Below, in pieces: positions 29,450-39,782 of a DNA stretch of 64,000 nucleotides. A program made the position numbers and the translations under genes. Under the pieces are notes generated by a model. That model ran no database searches, was not told the DNA's origin, and was given only the letters and a program-made list of their open reading frames with translations. This DNA is from Rouxiella aceris (lineage in GTDB: Bacteria; Pseudomonadota; Gammaproteobacteria; Enterobacterales; Enterobacteriaceae). Numbering within the stretch: position 1 is the first letter of the stretch; each line of letters begins with the position of its first letter. The stretch is taken from positions 1-64,000 of the forward strand of contig NZ_JAADJU010000012.1 in the NCBI RefSeq assembly GCF_012933545.1. Direction: 5' to 3'.

Positions 29450-29737
29450 TCAGCGTTCGGTTTCCGGTAAGGCTCTCTGGTACAGGGTTTCCCACATTTT
29501 CAACACCAGTACCTGATCGCGAGGAGAAAGCTCGCCCGCCTCAATGGCCTTATCCAGGCTACTTTGTACCCGTGCTTTTAGCTGCTCGGAACTATGCTCA
29601 CCGTTGGCTTCCGACTCGGCCACCGATACGGTGAGATGCCCCTGCAGATAACCGCTGGCAAACAGCTCGTCATCGCTGGCGCTTTCAACCATGTCTTCAA
29701 TCAGTGCGAAAATACGCCCTTCAAATTCTGCGATCAT
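29450..29737 (-). CDS. yfcL: YfcL family protein
   Basis: Small cytoplasmic protein of 95 aa with no assigned activity. It closely follows E. coli Yfc[36 protein letters not shown] and [20 protein letters not shown]. Mostly helical and acidic. GGAAGG precedes ATG. Last gene of the prmB-aroC-mepA-epmC-yfcL group. Confidence 0.9.
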   Translation of the reverse strand: MIAEFEGRIFALIEDMVESASDDELFASGYLQGHLTVSVAESEANGEHSSEQLKARVQSSLDKAIEAGELSPRDQVLVLKMWETLYQRALPETER

Positions 29738-29798
29738 CTACCTTCCTCTTACTTACCGGCGATCTTGCCGTTCCCCTACCCGCAAGTCAGGGGATATC

Positions 29799-30353
29799 TT
29801 ATTCCAGCTCTTGGGGTGCCGGAAAGGACGCGGCACTCAATGGAGCCGTATTGTAAAACGATTGTAACGCAGTGATAAAGCGCGCCGTACGTTCAGGCAC
29901 ACCTTTTTCCAGGTTTTTTAGCACTTCTTCATGAACTTTGCGTTGGAAACCAATACGATCCGGCTCGCAGTCACCGCTTAAATTGTCACAGCTCACGTTA
30001 AAACGAAAACCGGCGGCGGCACAAAACATCCACTCGTAAGACTGAGGCTTGATTTCTACCACTTCAAACTGGCTTTGTGTTTGTGCATCGCGGCCATCCG
30101 GGCAATACCAGTAACCAAAGTCTACCAGCTTGCGTCTTTCTGCCCCGGCGACACACCAGTGAGCAATCTCATGCATGGCGCTGGCGTAGTAACCATGAGC
30201 AAACACAATGCGATTAAAATCTTCCTGCTCATCGGCTGGCAGATAGATAGGTTCATCATCGCCCTTGATTAAGCGTGTGTTGAATTCCTGACTGAAACAG
30301 CCGTCGAAAATATCAATAAGCTGCTGATAATGATGTTCTTGTTGTGATGACAT
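29799..30353 (-). CDS. epmC: Elongation factor P hydroxylase
   Basis: Hydroxylates the beta-lysylated lysine of EF-P (formerly YfcM). 184 aa from ATG 30353; an in-frame ATG 13 codons upstream has no homology. Metal motif HEIAHWC near residue 72, GYWYCPDGRDAQTQSQFE, and FNVSCDNLSGDCEPDRIGFQRKV, all as in E. coli. The modification partners EpmA and EpmB are not in this window. Confidence 0.92.
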   Translation of the reverse strand: MSSQQEHHYQQLIDIFDGCFSQEFNTRLIKGDDEPIYLPADEQEDFNRIVFAHGYYASAMHEIAHWCVAGAERRKLVDFGYWYCPDGRDAQTQSQFEVVEIKPQSYEWMFCAAAGFRFNVSCDNLSGDCEPDRIGFQRKVHEEVLKNLEKGVPERTARFITALQSFYNTAPLSAASFPAPQELE

Positions 30354-30401
30354 AGTGTTCAAATAACTCAAAATAAGACAATACGGTATCAAAATCGGCG
30401 G

Positions 30402-31235
30402 TTAAAGCGCCCCGACATGATGGTCCAACAGCGACTGACACAGTGCTGGCAAAGGTGGCGGTGAAGATTTTTTCTCAATACCACTTCCCGGTTTTGGTGG
30501 CAGGAACCAGCTTTGCAGCTCGGCACCGCAGCCATCGCCCGGAGGAGGAGGCGCCTGACTCTCACAGTTGTGATCGCCCACCGGACAGCGCAAACGCACA
30601 TGCATATGGGCGCGATGTCCAAACCACGGCCTGACTTTATGTAGCCACTCACGGTCGCTACCGGCATCGAGGCACAGCTGCTGCTTGATCGCCGGGTTGA
30701 TAAAAATACGCACCACGTCGTTATCCTGGGCCGCCATTTTAATCAGGGTCTCGATTTGCGGTTGCCACTGGCTTTTAACAATACTTTTGCCGTCACGGCT
30801 GACCAGATCAATGGGCTGCGGGGTCAATAACTGCTGCTCAGTCCAGCGACTGCGCGGCAGCTGTAGCCAGATATCTACATCCAGACCTGACTGATGGCTG
30901 GCGTGACCGCTGCTAAAGCGGCCACCGGCCGGCATGGCCATATCACCAATCAACACATTACCCAGCCCCTGCACATGTGCTTCGGCAGTCAGGCGCTTGA
31001 TAAAGGTCAGCAAGTCGGGCTGGCCGTAAAAACGACGCTGGTCGGTACGCATTACCTGGTAATTCGCCGAGTCCAGCGGCAAAGGCTGCGCACCAATCTG
31101 GCAACCATTGGCATAGCTGCCTACCGCCTGAGGAGCACCCGGGATCGGCTGCGCAATGCGCTGCCACGGGGTTGACGCCAGGGCAGGCAACGACGCAGCC
31201 AGCGCCAGCGCGGCCAGAAAAATTTTTATTCGCAT
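30402..31235 (-). CDS. mepA: Penicillin-insensitive murein DD-endopeptidase
   Basis: Periplasmic zinc LAS metallopeptidase cutting D-Ala-meso-DAP cross-links. 277 aa with a signal peptide (cleavage near ALA/STP). Zinc ligands in [16 protein letters not shown] (His and Asp) and [12 protein letters not shown] (His-x-His). Six or more cysteines in the mature part agree with its disulphide-rich fold. Between aroC and epmC. Confidence 0.95.
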   Translation of the reverse strand: MRIKIFLAALALAASLPALASTPWQRIAQPIPGAPQAVGSYANGCQIGAQPLPLDSANYQVMRTDQRRFYGQPDLLTFIKRLTAEAHVQGLGNVLIGDMAMPAGGRFSSGHASHQSGLDVDIWLQLPRSRWTEQQLLTPQPIDLVSRDGKSIVKSQWQPQIETLIKMAAQDNDVVRIFINPAIKQQLCLDAGSDREWLHKVRPWFGHRAHMHVRLRCPVGDHNCESQAPPPPGDGCGAELQSWFLPPKPGSGIEKKSSPPPLPALCQSLLDHHVGAL

Positions 31236-31253
31236 ACTATGACTCGTTTCCGC

Positions 31254-32339
31254 TTACCAACGTGGCACGGTAGAATGCACATCGCCACACTGGGCACGTT
31301 GGCGCAGCAGGTGATCCATCAGCACAATCGCCAGCATCGCTTCGGCAATGGGCACAGCGCGAATGCCAACGCAAGGATCGTGGCGACCCTTGGTGATCAT
31401 CTCGACCTGTTCACCCTGACGATTAATGGTACGACCCGGCACGGTAATACTGGAGGTCGGTTTTAATGCCATATGGGCGACAATAGGCTGACCGCTGCTG
31501 ATACCGCCGAGAATACCGCCGGCATGATTGCTGTCGAACCCTTGCGGAGTAATTTCATCGCGGTTTTCACTGCCGCGCTTGGCCACCACGGCAAAACCAT
31601 CACCAATCTCCACCCCTTTAACGGCATTAATGCTCATCAGGGCATGGGCGATATCGGCATCCAGACGGTCAAATACTGGCTCGCCTAAACCGGTTGGCAC
31701 GTTTTCTGCCACCACGGTAATTTTGGCACCGATGGAATCACCGGATTTTTTCAGCTCGCGCATTAACTCATCCAGCGCTTCCAGCCGGGTCTCATCCGGG
31801 CAGAAGAACGGGTTGGTTTCTACCAGATCCCAGTCCTTCAGCTCACAGGCAATATCGCCCATCTGCGATAGATAACCGCGCACCTTGATACCGAATTTCT
31901 GTGCCAGATACTTTTTCGCCACCGCCCCGGCGGCAACGCGCATCGCAGTTTCGCGGGCAGAAGAACGGCCACCACCGCGATAATCGCGAACGCCGTACTT
32001 TTGCTCATAGGTATAATCGGCATGGCCGGGACGAAACACGTCTTTGATCGCACTGTAATCCTGCGAACGCTGATCGGTATTCTCAATCATCAAACCAATG
32101 CTGGTACCGGTGGTTACGCCTTCAAACACGCCGGATAAAATTTTCACTTCATCAGCTTCGCGGCGCTGCGTGGTGTAACGCGAGGTGCCGGGACGACGTC
32201 TGTCGAGATCGTGCTGCAGGTCCGCCTCGGTCAATGGAATGCCCGGTGGCACCCCATCAATGATACATCCCAGCGCAATACCGTGGGATTCCCCAAAAGT
32301 AGTGACGCGGAAAAACTGCCCAATACTGTTCCCTGCCAT
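31254..32339 (-). CDS. aroC: Chorismate synthase
   Basis: Last step of the shikimate pathway, FMN-dependent. 361 aa from ATG 32339, which has AAGGAG five bases upstream; a GTG one codon earlier is too close. Signatures [37 protein letters not shown], and [25 protein letters not shown]. Downstream of prmB, as in E. coli. Confidence 0.97.
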   Translation of the reverse strand: MAGNSIGQFFRVTTFGESHGIALGCIIDGVPPGIPLTEADLQHDLDRRRPGTSRYTTQRREADEVKILSGVFEGVTTGTSIGLMIENTDQRSQDYSAIKDVFRPGHADYTYEQKYGVRDYRGGGRSSARETAMRVAAGAVAKKYLAQKFGIKVRGYLSQMGDIACELKDWDLVETNPFFCPDETRLEALDELMRELKKSGDSIGAKITVVAENVPTGLGEPVFDRLDADIAHALMSINAVKGVEIGDGFAVVAKRGSENRDEITPQGFDSNHAGGILGGISSGQPIVAHMALKPTSSITVPGRTINRQGEQVEMITKGRHDPCVGIRAVPIAEAMLAIVLMDHLLRQRAQCGDVHSTVPRW

Positions 32340-32377
32340 CACGGCTCCTTAACCATTATGTTAATGAAAAATCGGAA

Positions 32378-33310
32378 TTAATTGCGATACAGGCTAAAGT
32401 GCTCGGCGCAGTCCTGCAACTGTTGTTTGGTCAGCATAAATACGCCGTCACCGCCGTTTTCAAACTCCAGCCAGGTGAACGGAATATCAGGGTATTCGGC
32501 CATCAGATGTACCATGCTGTTGCCCACTTCACAAATCAACACGCCATTTTCGGTCAGGTAATCCGGTGCGCAAGCCAGAATACGCCGCGCCAGCTTGAGG
32601 CCGTCGCTACCGGCCGCCAGACCCAGTTCAGGTTCATGACGATACTCTTGTGGCAAGTCGGCCATATCTTCTTCGTCAACATAAGGCGGGTTGGTGACGA
32701 TCAGATCGTATTGCAGTGCAGGCAGTTCGCGGAACAGATCCGAGCGGATCGGTGTCACCCACTGCTCAATGCCATGGGCTTCGATATTGCGCTCAGTAAC
32801 CGCCAATACCTCGGTAGAGATATCCACCGCGTCCACTTCGGTTTCCGGGAAGGCATAGGCACAGGCAATGGCAATACAGCCGCTGCCGGTACACATATCG
32901 AGAATATGCGTGGGTTGTTGCTGCAAAATGCCGGAGAAGCGGTTATCGATTAATTCACCAATTGGCGAGCGCGGCACCAGCACGCGTTCGTCAACATAGA
33001 ATTCCATACCACAGAACCAGGCTTTATTGGTCAGATAAGCCACCGGCACGCGCTCATTGACCCGACGGATCACTCGCTCCACGATGCGGTGACGCTCACT
33101 GGACGTCAGACGGGCTGTATGCATATCTTCCGGAATATCCAGCGGTAAGAAGACGCTTGGCAGCACCAGTTGCACCGCTTCGTCCCAGGGATTATCCGTT
33201 CCATGTCCGTAATAAACATTAGCGGCATTCAGGCGGCTGACGGTCCAGCGCAGCATATCCTGAATGGTATGCAGCTCACTGACGGCTTCGTCGACGAATA
33301 TTTTATCCAA
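32378..33310 (-). CDS. prmB: Ribosomal protein uL3 glutamine methyltransferase
   Basis: SAM-dependent methyltransferase modifying Gln150 of ribosomal protein uL3. 310 aa, exactly the E. coli length, from a TTG start at 33310 ([22 protein letters not shown]) with AGGAG six bases upstream. No ATG or GTG lies at the homologous position, and the longer frame reads through promoter DNA. Motifs: [14 protein letters not shown] (SAM) and [12 protein letters not shown] (NPPY catalytic). Heads the aroC cluster. Confidence 0.93.
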   Translation of the reverse strand: MDKIFVDEAVSELHTIQDMLRWTVSRLNAANVYYGHGTDNPWDEAVQLVLPSVFLPLDIPEDMHTARLTSSERHRIVERVIRRVNERVPVAYLTNKAWFCGMEFYVDERVLVPRSPIGELIDNRFSGILQQQPTHILDMCTGSGCIAIACAYAFPETEVDAVDISTEVLAVTERNIEAHGIEQWVTPIRSDLFRELPALQYDLIVTNPPYVDEEDMADLPQEYRHEPELGLAAGSDGLKLARRILACAPDYLTENGVLICEVGNSMVHLMAEYPDIPFTWLEFENGGDGVFMLTKQQLQDCAEHFSLYRN

Positions 33311-33522
33311 TTTTCTCTCCTGGGGTACGGCGGGCGGCCTTGACAGATAGCCATAAAATTTCCGCATAGTTTGCCACGAAGCCCGCAACAAATCAGCAGC
33401 TATCCCCAAAGTAATTGCCGCTGCCGCCGGGGGCAATGAAAGTCATTAACCATGACTTTTATGTAGAAAGCGCGGCGCGAGCAGGTACACTGTCAAAATG
33501 TGTGACGAACGATGATATGGCG

Positions 33523-34074
33523 ATGAAGAAAAAATTTTCGCTGAGCAAGGAGGAGTTAACTTTGTTCCGCGAGGCGGTGCCCGGCACCAAGCGATTGAAA
33601 AACGATACAATTTTGCATAAACCCCTGCGCAAGCCGCAGGTGATAAGCTCGCCCAAACGCCTGCTCCAGGAGCAGGTGGACGCCACTTATTACTTCTCTG
33701 ATGAATTTCAGCCGATGTTGGACAATGAAGGCCCGGTACGGCATATCAGACCGGACGTCAGTCATTTTGAATTAAAAAAACTGCGCCGCGGCGATTATTC
33801 ACCGGAATTGTTCCTTGATTTACATGGATTAACGCAGCACGAAGCCAAGCAGGAGTTGGGGGCGCTGATCGCCGCCTGTCGCCGCGAGCATGTGCATTGC
33901 GCCTGTGTGATGCACGGCCATGGTAAAAATATCCTCAAACAGCAGACACCGCTGTGGCTGGCACAACACCCTGACGTTGAGGCCTTTCATCAGGCACCGC
34001 GCGAACTGGGGGGCAATGCCGCCTTGCTGGTGCTGATTGAACTCGATGATAAAAGCAGAAATGCCGAGCAATAG
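33523..34074 (+). CDS. smrB: Endonuclease SmrB (Smr domain)
   Basis: Ribosome-rescue nuclease that cleaves mRNA between collided ribosomes. 183 aa from ATG 33523 ([15 protein letters not shown]), the E. coli start; ATG 33517 two codons earlier is possible, and the ribosome site is weak for both. C-terminal Smr domain with [21 protein letters not shown] and [24 protein letters not shown]. Divergent from prmB. Confidence 0.93.
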   Translation: MKKKFSLSKEELTLFREAVPGTKRLKNDTILHKPLRKPQVISSPKRLLQEQVDATYYFSDEFQPMLDNEGPVRHIRPDVSHFELKKLRRGDYSPELFLDLHGLTQHEAKQELGALIAACRREHVHCACVMHGHGKNILKQQTPLWLAQHPDVEAFHQAPRELGGNAALLVLIELDDKSRNAEQ

Positions 34075-34094
34075 CCGGTCGTCAAAATAGCAAA

Positions 34095-34114
34095 AGGCAC
34101 AGCAAGCTGTGCCT
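34095..34114 (-). terminator. sixA terminator stem-loop, left copy
   Basis: AGGCACAGC-AA-GCTGTGCCT perfect palindrome. On the minus strand it is followed by TTTTGCTATTTTG, so it serves sixA (and may also catch smrB). A second copy at 34246-34265 flanks the 131-bp element on the other side. Confidence 0.7.
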
Positions 34115-34245
34115 CAGACTGCTGACAAAGTCCGTTATTAGGGAGAGTGCACCGTTGGGGTCGTAGCGGGCTTGCCCGCCGGAGCGCCCCTAGGTGTGCT
34201 ATGCCCGGGTATCTCGATCATCAAGACGACTTTGTCATCAAACTC
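34115..34245. mobile_element. 131-bp terminator-inserted element, copy 2
   Basis: Begins CAGACTGCTGACAAAGTCC, ends GACTTTGTCATCAAACTC. Same length and inner sequence as copy 1. Flanked by exact 20-bp copies of the stem-loop AGGCACAGCAAGCTGTGCCT (34095-34114 and 34246-34265); the six bases after each copy (CAGACT) also happen to agree. Confidence 0.8.
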
Positions 34246-34265
34246 AGGCACAGCAAGCTGTGCCT
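34246..34265 (-). terminator. sixA terminator stem-loop, right copy
   Basis: Second copy of the 20-base palindrome, nearer to the sixA stop. Read from sixA it is followed by element sequence and not by a T-run, so termination probably happens at the left copy. Confidence 0.6.
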
Positions 34266-34312
34266 CAGACTCTTGGTGCCTGCTTAGCAAGCAAAACGCC
34301 CTGCCGTCTGCG

Positions 34313-34801
34313 CTACCCGCAAACTTTGGTCATTACCTGCGATGGGCTGAACTGCCAATCAAAGCTCCCCAACCCAGTTTCCGCGTTAATTTCTACGCTG
34401 GCCATGGCCGAAGTTGCAAACATTGGCGGACAGTGTCCCGGGCAAAGCTCGGCCACCAGATAACCCACTAATGGCAAATGCGAAACCAGCAGCACCGCGC
34501 TGACCCCTTCTTTGGCCAACGCCTGAAGCTCAACGGCAACCTGAGCAGGATCGCCACCCGGCGTCAACTCGGGCAATACATCCACCTGTTCCGGAAGCGT
34601 CAGTTCCTGTCGCACTTTCTCTAACGTCTGCTGTGCCCGCAAATAAGGGCTGACCAGTACACGCTGAATTTTCACTGAGCGGCCATTTAACCAGGACGCC
34701 ATACATACTGTTTCGTCACAACCACAATCGGTAAGAGGTCTTACTGAATCGCTGGCCGCTTCGAGAGCTGCCTCACCGTGACGCATAATCACAACTTGCA
34801 T
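34313..34801 (-). CDS. sixA: Phosphohistidine phosphatase SixA
   Basis: Removes phosphate from phosphohistidine in phosphorelay and nitrogen-PTS proteins (ArcB, NPr). 162 aa. RHG motif MRHGEA puts the catalytic His at residue 8; second His in LLVSHLPLVGYLVAEL. No signal peptide; cytoplasmic histidine-phosphatase fold. Between smrB and fadJ as in E. coli. Confidence 0.94.
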   Translation of the reverse strand: MQVVIMRHGEAALEAASDSVRPLTDCGCDETVCMASWLNGRSVKIQRVLVSPYLRAQQTLEKVRQELTLPEQVDVLPELTPGGDPAQVAVELQALAKEGVSAVLLVSHLPLVGYLVAELCPGHCPPMFATSAMASVEINAETGLGSFDWQFSPSQVMTKVCG

Positions 34802-35268
34802 ATTGCACCGCTTTTGTTAACAAAAATAGCGCTATACAGAAACGCCTCGCGTGCTGTATTACCCTTCCGCCCACATCCTAGCAGGGCACTACATCATCAA
34901 AACGCGCCGTCTATGTATCGCGGCCGGGCATTTTGCCTGAAAGTCATCACAAAGAAAACGCTGTTTTTTACACCAACCACCGCGAGATGTAAATAGCACT
35001 GGTCATTTAATAATCAACCCGACCGTTATCTCGCTGTTACTAGGCGCCATTCTCTTTGCCCTGCTCTGTAGCCTCTGGCTACTTGTTAAATAAGATTAAA
35101 ATACTTAACTCAAATAACTTATGCGTATTCAAATCCTCCGTCTAAACGGAATAGGAATACTCCAGATTTACCTGAAACACTAAATTAAGCAGTGATCAGG
35201 ATCACAGGAAAGTGCGAAAATTGCGCCGGATCAACGGTTAAAAAACAATCAACTTTACGCTTAATTGA
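34802..35268. other. Gap between fadJ and sixA
   Basis: 467 bases without a convincing gene. It holds the sixA promoter side and a perfect palindrome GTGATC-AG-GATCAC at 35192-35205 of unknown meaning. A hydrophobic frame without a start codon ends at 35093 (INPTVISLLLGAILFALL); this looks like a remnant or chance. No clear T-run terminator for fadJ is seen. Confidence 0.4.
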
Positions 35269-37425
35269 TCAGGGATACAATTTCCGTCCCTGCGCTGCCC
35301 GTTGCAGTAAACCCTCGCACGGAGCGAAACGCGCGCCCCATTGCTGTTCCAATAATTGCAGCTTTTTTACCAGATTCACAATGCCGAGACTATCGATATA
35401 GCGCATGGGCCCACCGAGGAAAGGCGGAAAACCAATACCAAATACCGCGCCAATATCCGCATCGCGCGCACTGCCAATGGTACCCTCATCCAGACAGCGT
35501 ACCGCTTCATTGAGCATCAAGGCCACACAGCGATCGGCAATCTGCTGCGCAGACTGCTTATTTTTTGGCGTCAGATTTAAAAGCTTGTAAACAGAGGGGT
35601 CTGCCCGCTTGTGGCGACGCTTTTGCCCCTTTGGCGCATAAAGGTAAAAACCGCGACCATTTTTCCGCCCTTTACGATCGTCAGCCAGCATCGCCTCCAG
35701 CCCGGCCGGAGCGGCAAAACGCTCGCCAAATGCCGCCTCAAGAATAGGCACAATTTTGGTGCCCACATCAATGCCGACCTCATCCAGCAACTGTAAGGGC
35801 CCCAACGGAAAACCAAAATCAACCAGCGCGCGATCGATATGTTCAATAGTTTCACCCGCCAGTAAGCAGCGCGCCGCTTCATTAATATAGGCGGTCAGAA
35901 TGCGGTTAACGTAAAACCCGGCGCTATCGCCCACCACAATGGCGGTTTTACCCTGTTTTCTGGCAAAGGCGACGGTGGTGGCAATAGTTTGCGCGCTGGT
36001 CTGCGCATGGGGGATCACCTCCACCAGCGGCATTTTGTCTACCGGGCTGAAATAATGCAGACCGATCACCTGCTGCGGCCTTGCGGCACCGCGCGCAATC
36101 TCATGAATGGGCAGAGAAGAGGTGTTTGAAGCGAAAATGGTATGCTGGCTGGCATTTTCTTCTACCTCGTGGATCATCTGCTGTTTAAGCGCCAGATCTT
36201 CAAATACCGCTTCAATCACCAGATCGACCTGCCGGAAGCCGCTATAATCGGTGGTCCCGGAGATCAGCATCATCTGCCGCTGCAACTCGGCGCGTTTAAG
36301 ATAACCGCGTTTGGCTTTTTTCTGCAGCAGATCCCAGCTGTACTTTAAGGAGTGGCTGATACCTTGCTGATTGATATCCTTGATCCTCACCGGCAGCCCG
36401 GCCTTGGTGGCGGTGACACAGGCAATGCCTCCGCCCATCAGTCCGCCGCCCAATACCGCCACTTTTTTTATTGGCAAAGGTTCAGCCTGCGCCCCAAACT
36501 CTTTTTTCAAGGCCGTGGCGGCAAAAAACAGCGCACGTAACGCCGCCGATTGCGGCGTCATCACCAATTCACCAAACGCCCTGGCTTCTGCCTGATAACC
36601 GTTGCCGCGGCCCTGATCCAATCCTGTTTTCACCACATCGATAATTTTCTCGGTAGCCGGATAGTGACCATGGGATTTGGCGCGGGTTTGCTTGCGGACA
36701 AAATGGAACAGCAAGGCCTTGCCCAGCGGGCCTTTCACCAAGCGTGCTGACCATGGCAGGCTGGCGTTACTCCTGCGTCCTTGTTTTACCCGCTCAATAG
36801 CGGTGGCCAGCAAAATAGCCTGCGGAACGGCATCATCCACCAGCCCCATACGCAGCGCCTGTTTGGCGCGAATAGTGCGTCCGGTCAACATCATATCCAA
36901 TGTGCGCGGCGCGCCAATCAAACGCGGCAACCGCTGAGTTCCTCCCGATCCGGGTAATAGACCCAGTTGCACTTCCGGCAAACCGAGCTGGGTCTTGTCA
37001 TCCACAGAACAGATACGACCATGACAGGCCAGCGCCAGTTCAAGGCCACCGCCCAGACAGGCACCGTGGATCGCCGCGACCACCGGCACCGGGAAGGCGG
37101 AAATATGCGCCATTATCGCCTGGCCTTTTTGCGCCAGTTCTGTTGCTTCCTGCGCCTGCTGGCAGCGGGCGATCATGCTGATATCGGCACCGGCAATAAA
37201 TGAGTCCGGTTTGCCGGAGATAAACACCAGCCCTTTCAGGTGCGGATGAGCCTGGGCCTGCTGCAAGATCTGATTGATTTGCTCGACGAACTCGGCTTTT
37301 AGGGTATTCACCTTTTCGTTGGGGACATCGATGGTAATAATGCCGATATCCTCCTCGCTAAAACGCAGGCTAAAGGCCGAGGTGGCGGGCTGTTGTTCAC
37401 TAACAAGTGGGGATGGCTGATTCAT
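35269..37425 (-). CDS. fadJ: Fatty acid oxidation complex alpha subunit, anaerobic
   Basis: Enoyl-CoA hydratase / 3-hydroxyacyl-CoA dehydrogenase of the FadIJ beta-oxidation complex. 718 aa. N-terminal crotonase domain with [20 protein letters not shown] and [21 protein letters not shown] (the two catalytic Glu). Middle Rossmann motif [15 protein letters not shown], then [15 protein letters not shown] and a C-terminal dehydrogenase half with DEVGIDVG. Its ATG overlaps the fadI stop by 4 bases. Confidence 0.95.
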   Translation of the reverse strand: MNQPSPLVSEQQPATSAFSLRFSEEDIGIITIDVPNEKVNTLKAEFVEQINQILQQAQAHPHLKGLVFISGKPDSFIAGADISMIARCQQAQEATELAQKGQAIMAHISAFPVPVVAAIHGACLGGGLELALACHGRICSVDDKTQLGLPEVQLGLLPGSGGTQRLPRLIGAPRTLDMMLTGRTIRAKQALRMGLVDDAVPQAILLATAIERVKQGRRSNASLPWSARLVKGPLGKALLFHFVRKQTRAKSHGHYPATEKIIDVVKTGLDQGRGNGYQAEARAFGELVMTPQSAALRALFFAATALKKEFGAQAEPLPIKKVAVLGGGLMGGGIACVTATKAGLPVRIKDINQQGISHSLKYSWDLLQKKAKRGYLKRAELQRQMMLISGTTDYSGFRQVDLVIEAVFEDLALKQQMIHEVEENASQHTIFASNTSSLPIHEIARGAARPQQVIGLHYFSPVDKMPLVEVIPHAQTSAQTIATTVAFARKQGKTAIVVGDSAGFYVNRILTAYINEAARCLLAGETIEHIDRALVDFGFPLGPLQLLDEVGIDVGTKIVPILEAAFGERFAAPAGLEAMLADDRKGRKNGRGFYLYAPKGQKRRHKRADPSVYKLLNLTPKNKQSAQQIADRCVALMLNEAVRCLDEGTIGSARDADIGAVFGIGFPPFLGGPMRYIDSLGIVNLVKKLQLLEQQWGARFAPCEGLLQRAAQGRKLYP

Positions 37426-38735
37426 TCTGCTGCCTCCAATACCATAGCGGCGCCAAGACCGCCGGCGGCACAGGCGGTGGTTAACCCCAGTTTGCCGCCG
37501 CGCCGACGCAGTTCATGCAGCGTTTGGGTGATCATGCGCGCACCGGTGGCGGCAAAAGGATGTCCATAGGCCAGTGAGCCACCGAGAACGTTAAATTTTT
37601 GCCAGTCAATTTCACCTATTGGCTGCGCGCGACCGAGCTTTTCGCGGGCAAATTGCGGGCAGGCAAACATTTTTATATTGGCCAGCGTCTGGGCGGCAAA
37701 GGCTTCGTGCATCTCGATCAGATCAAGATCCTGCAAGGTTATTCCGGCGCGATCCAGCGCCAATGGCGTGGCATAGGCCGGACCCAGCAGCATATCCTGC
37801 CAGACATCAATAGCGGCAAAAGCAAAGCTGCGCAAATAGCCCAACGGACGTAAACCCAGCTCGCGCGCCTGCGATTCGCTCATCATCAACACTGCCGCCG
37901 CGCCGTCAGTCAGCGGCGTACTGGTCGCCGCGGTGACCGTGCCATGTTTACGGTCAAATGCCGGACGCAATTTGGCATACTGTTCAATGCTGGAATCAAA
38001 GCGAATATTGTTATCTCTTTGCAGCACATCCTTGTACGGTGGGACATGCGCCACCATGACCTGCGTCGCCAGCAGCCCCTCCTCCCAGGCTTTGGCGGCC
38101 AGCTGATGCGAACGGTGGGCGAGTTCGTCCTGCTGCTGACGAGTAATGGCGTGGGATTTGGCCATCTGTTCAGCGGTATCCCCCATACGCAAGCCGGTTG
38201 AGTATTCGGCAACGGCAGGCGGTACCGGTAACAGATCGCGCAGTTTAAGTTTGCTGAACAACGACAGCCGCTGTCCGAGAGTGCGCGCCTTACTGACGTC
38301 CACCAGCGTTCTGGCCAGGGCTTTGCTGACCCCGATGGGTAATACCGATGAGGAGTCGGCCCCTCCGGCAATACCCACGCTAATGGTGCCGGCCATAATA
38401 CTTTCCGCCACGTTGGCCACCGCCTGAAAACTGGTCGCACAGGCCCGCGATACGCTGTAGGCATCGGTGGCCACATTCATGCCGGTGCCCAGCACAATTT
38501 CACGGGCAATATTCGGCGCTTCAGGCATTTGCACCACCTGGCCGAACACCAACTGGTCAACAACGGCTGGGTCAATACCGCTTTTGGCCAACAGTTCGCT
38601 GACCACCATTTTGCCAAGATCAACCGCCGGGACACCATGAAAAGCCGTGGCCTGCTTGGCAAATGGCGTACGCAATCCGTCAACAATCGCAATGCGATCA
38701 CCCTGACGCGTCACCAGTGGGATTACCTTGTTCAT
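37422..38735 (-). CDS. fadI: Acetyl-CoA C-acyltransferase, anaerobic beta-oxidation
   Basis: Thiolase subunit of the FadIJ complex. 437 aa from ATG 38735 ([18 protein letters not shown]) with AGGAG five bases upstream. Nucleophile Cys in [16 protein letters not shown], His in [12 protein letters not shown], second Cys in [13 protein letters not shown]. First gene of fadI-fadJ, with a FadR operator about 100 bases upstream. Confidence 0.95.
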   Translation of the reverse strand: MNKVIPLVTRQGDRIAIVDGLRTPFAKQATAFHGVPAVDLGKMVVSELLAKSGIDPAVVDQLVFGQVVQMPEAPNIAREIVLGTGMNVATDAYSVSRACATSFQAVANVAESIMAGTISVGIAGGADSSSVLPIGVSKALARTLVDVSKARTLGQRLSLFSKLKLRDLLPVPPAVAEYSTGLRMGDTAEQMAKSHAITRQQQDELAHRSHQLAAKAWEEGLLATQVMVAHVPPYKDVLQRDNNIRFDSSIEQYAKLRPAFDRKHGTVTAATSTPLTDGAAAVLMMSESQARELGLRPLGYLRSFAFAAIDVWQDMLLGPAYATPLALDRAGITLQDLDLIEMHEAFAAQTLANIKMFACPQFAREKLGRAQPIGEIDWQKFNVLGGSLAYGHPFAATGARMITQTLHELRRRGGKLGLTTACAAGGLGAAMVLEAAE

Positions 38736-38838
38736 AGGGGCTCCTGATTGATACACACTGCCAATGGTTAATAACTTAGCGGCTTATTTGGTTTTTATGC
38801 AATGTCTTGGCATTCTCTGTGCGCTGTTTATCCGCGCG

Positions 38839-38856
38839 AACAGGTCTGACCTGATG
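38839..38856 (-). promoter_or_regulatory. FadR operator of fadIJ
   Basis: AACAGGTCTGACCTGATG is an almost symmetrical match to the FadR consensus. It lies 104 bases before fadI, consistent with repression released by long-chain acyl-CoA. Confidence 0.75.
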
Positions 38857-39029
38857 AGTTAGTGTTAACCATATGTTTACATTTGGCAAAGTCTAACGTA
38901 TTGAATTGCGAACAAGAGCAAATTTTTGAATAAAACCAAAGGACAGGACAAGCAGGGAGCGTAAGGAAGGGGCGAGCAAAAACGGCAGTCACCCGCGGTT
39001 TTCACCGCCGCGGATGACCGGAATAATAC

Positions 39030-39353
39030 TTAACGCAAGCCGAGCTGGAAATTGATGGATTCAATCTGGCAGCAAAAGGTGAAGTCGGCGGTTAATTCAA
39101 CGCCATCTGCCTGCTCGGCAAACTGGCTATTGATCAGGCAAGGATCGGATTCAGCCTTGCGAGCGCGGGCGGTAAGATCGGCGAGCATGGCTTCAGCCTC
39201 GCTACGGGTAGCAAAAAGCTGCTGATAAGAAGCCGTGCAGTCGGTGTTATCAATGATAGTGCCGACATCAATGCAACAGCAGGCAGCAGTTTCTTGTGCG
39301 CTGCATTGGTTAATGGCATGGACCGGTTTTTTTGCTTCGAGTGCAGCAGACAT
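39030..39353 (-). CDS. yfcZ: YfcZ family protein (DUF406)
   Basis: Small cytoplasmic protein, 107 aa from ATG 39353 (GAAGGAG upstream); function not established. It keeps the family's cysteine patch ETAACCCIDVGTIIDNTDCTASY and the end FTFCCQIESINFQLGLR. E. coli YfcZ is 94 aa; the extra length is at the N-terminus. Between fadI and fadL as in E. coli. Confidence 0.9.
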   Translation of the reverse strand: MSAALEAKKPVHAINQCSAQETAACCCIDVGTIIDNTDCTASYQQLFATRSEAEAMLADLTARARKAESDPCLINSQFAEQADGVELTADFTFCCQIESINFQLGLR

Positions 39354-39658
39354 GTTTTCTCCTTCTGGCGCTTGGACACGCCTGGCCATCGGGCCGTGAT
39401 GAGTCATTAAAATATCGATTATCTGTTAGCTATTTTACTCCTGCCAGGGCCTGACGGCTAGTCCTTACTTTCGCCATGGCTTTTAAATGATTCAAATTAA
39501 AGGGGGAATAATTAGCCATGCAGCATATTTATTTTCGCCCTAAATAATTAGCCTGCAATTGTAAGTTAAATGAATGCCAAAAGTTATTTTTTTGTTAAGT
39601 GGATCCAATTTTTAAAATCAAAGTAGAAATAAGTGTGAAACACCATTGCAACATATGT

Positions 39659-39698
39659 ACAGGTCGGACCTATACTTCGCTCACTGGTCTGCTTTGTT
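39659..39698 (+). promoter_or_regulatory. Two FadR operators of fadL
   Basis: ACAGGTCGGACCTATAC (39659-39675) and CACTGGTCTGCTTTGTT (39682-39698) match the two FadR sites known downstream of the E. coli fadL promoter in both sequence and spacing. They lie about 85-125 bases before the fadL ATG, within the 430-bp gap between yfcZ and fadL. I see no other gene in that gap. Confidence 0.75.
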
Positions 39699-39782
39699 AG
39701 GTCAGTTACGGACCCTACAATCCGCGCTCTTTGTTACCCACGAGTAGCATTGTTCTATAAAACATAAAATGAGGTTTTGGTC

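Noticed and set aside
29320-29634. Frames beginning MHRWGRSGLARRSAPRC in the 131-bp elements
   Set aside because: The same frame appears at several copies only because the DNA element is repeated; each runs into unrelated sequence and has no ribosome site.
34985-35093. Hydrophobic mini-frame ending LLVK
   Set aside because: No start codon in frame before the hydrophobic part and no ribosome site.
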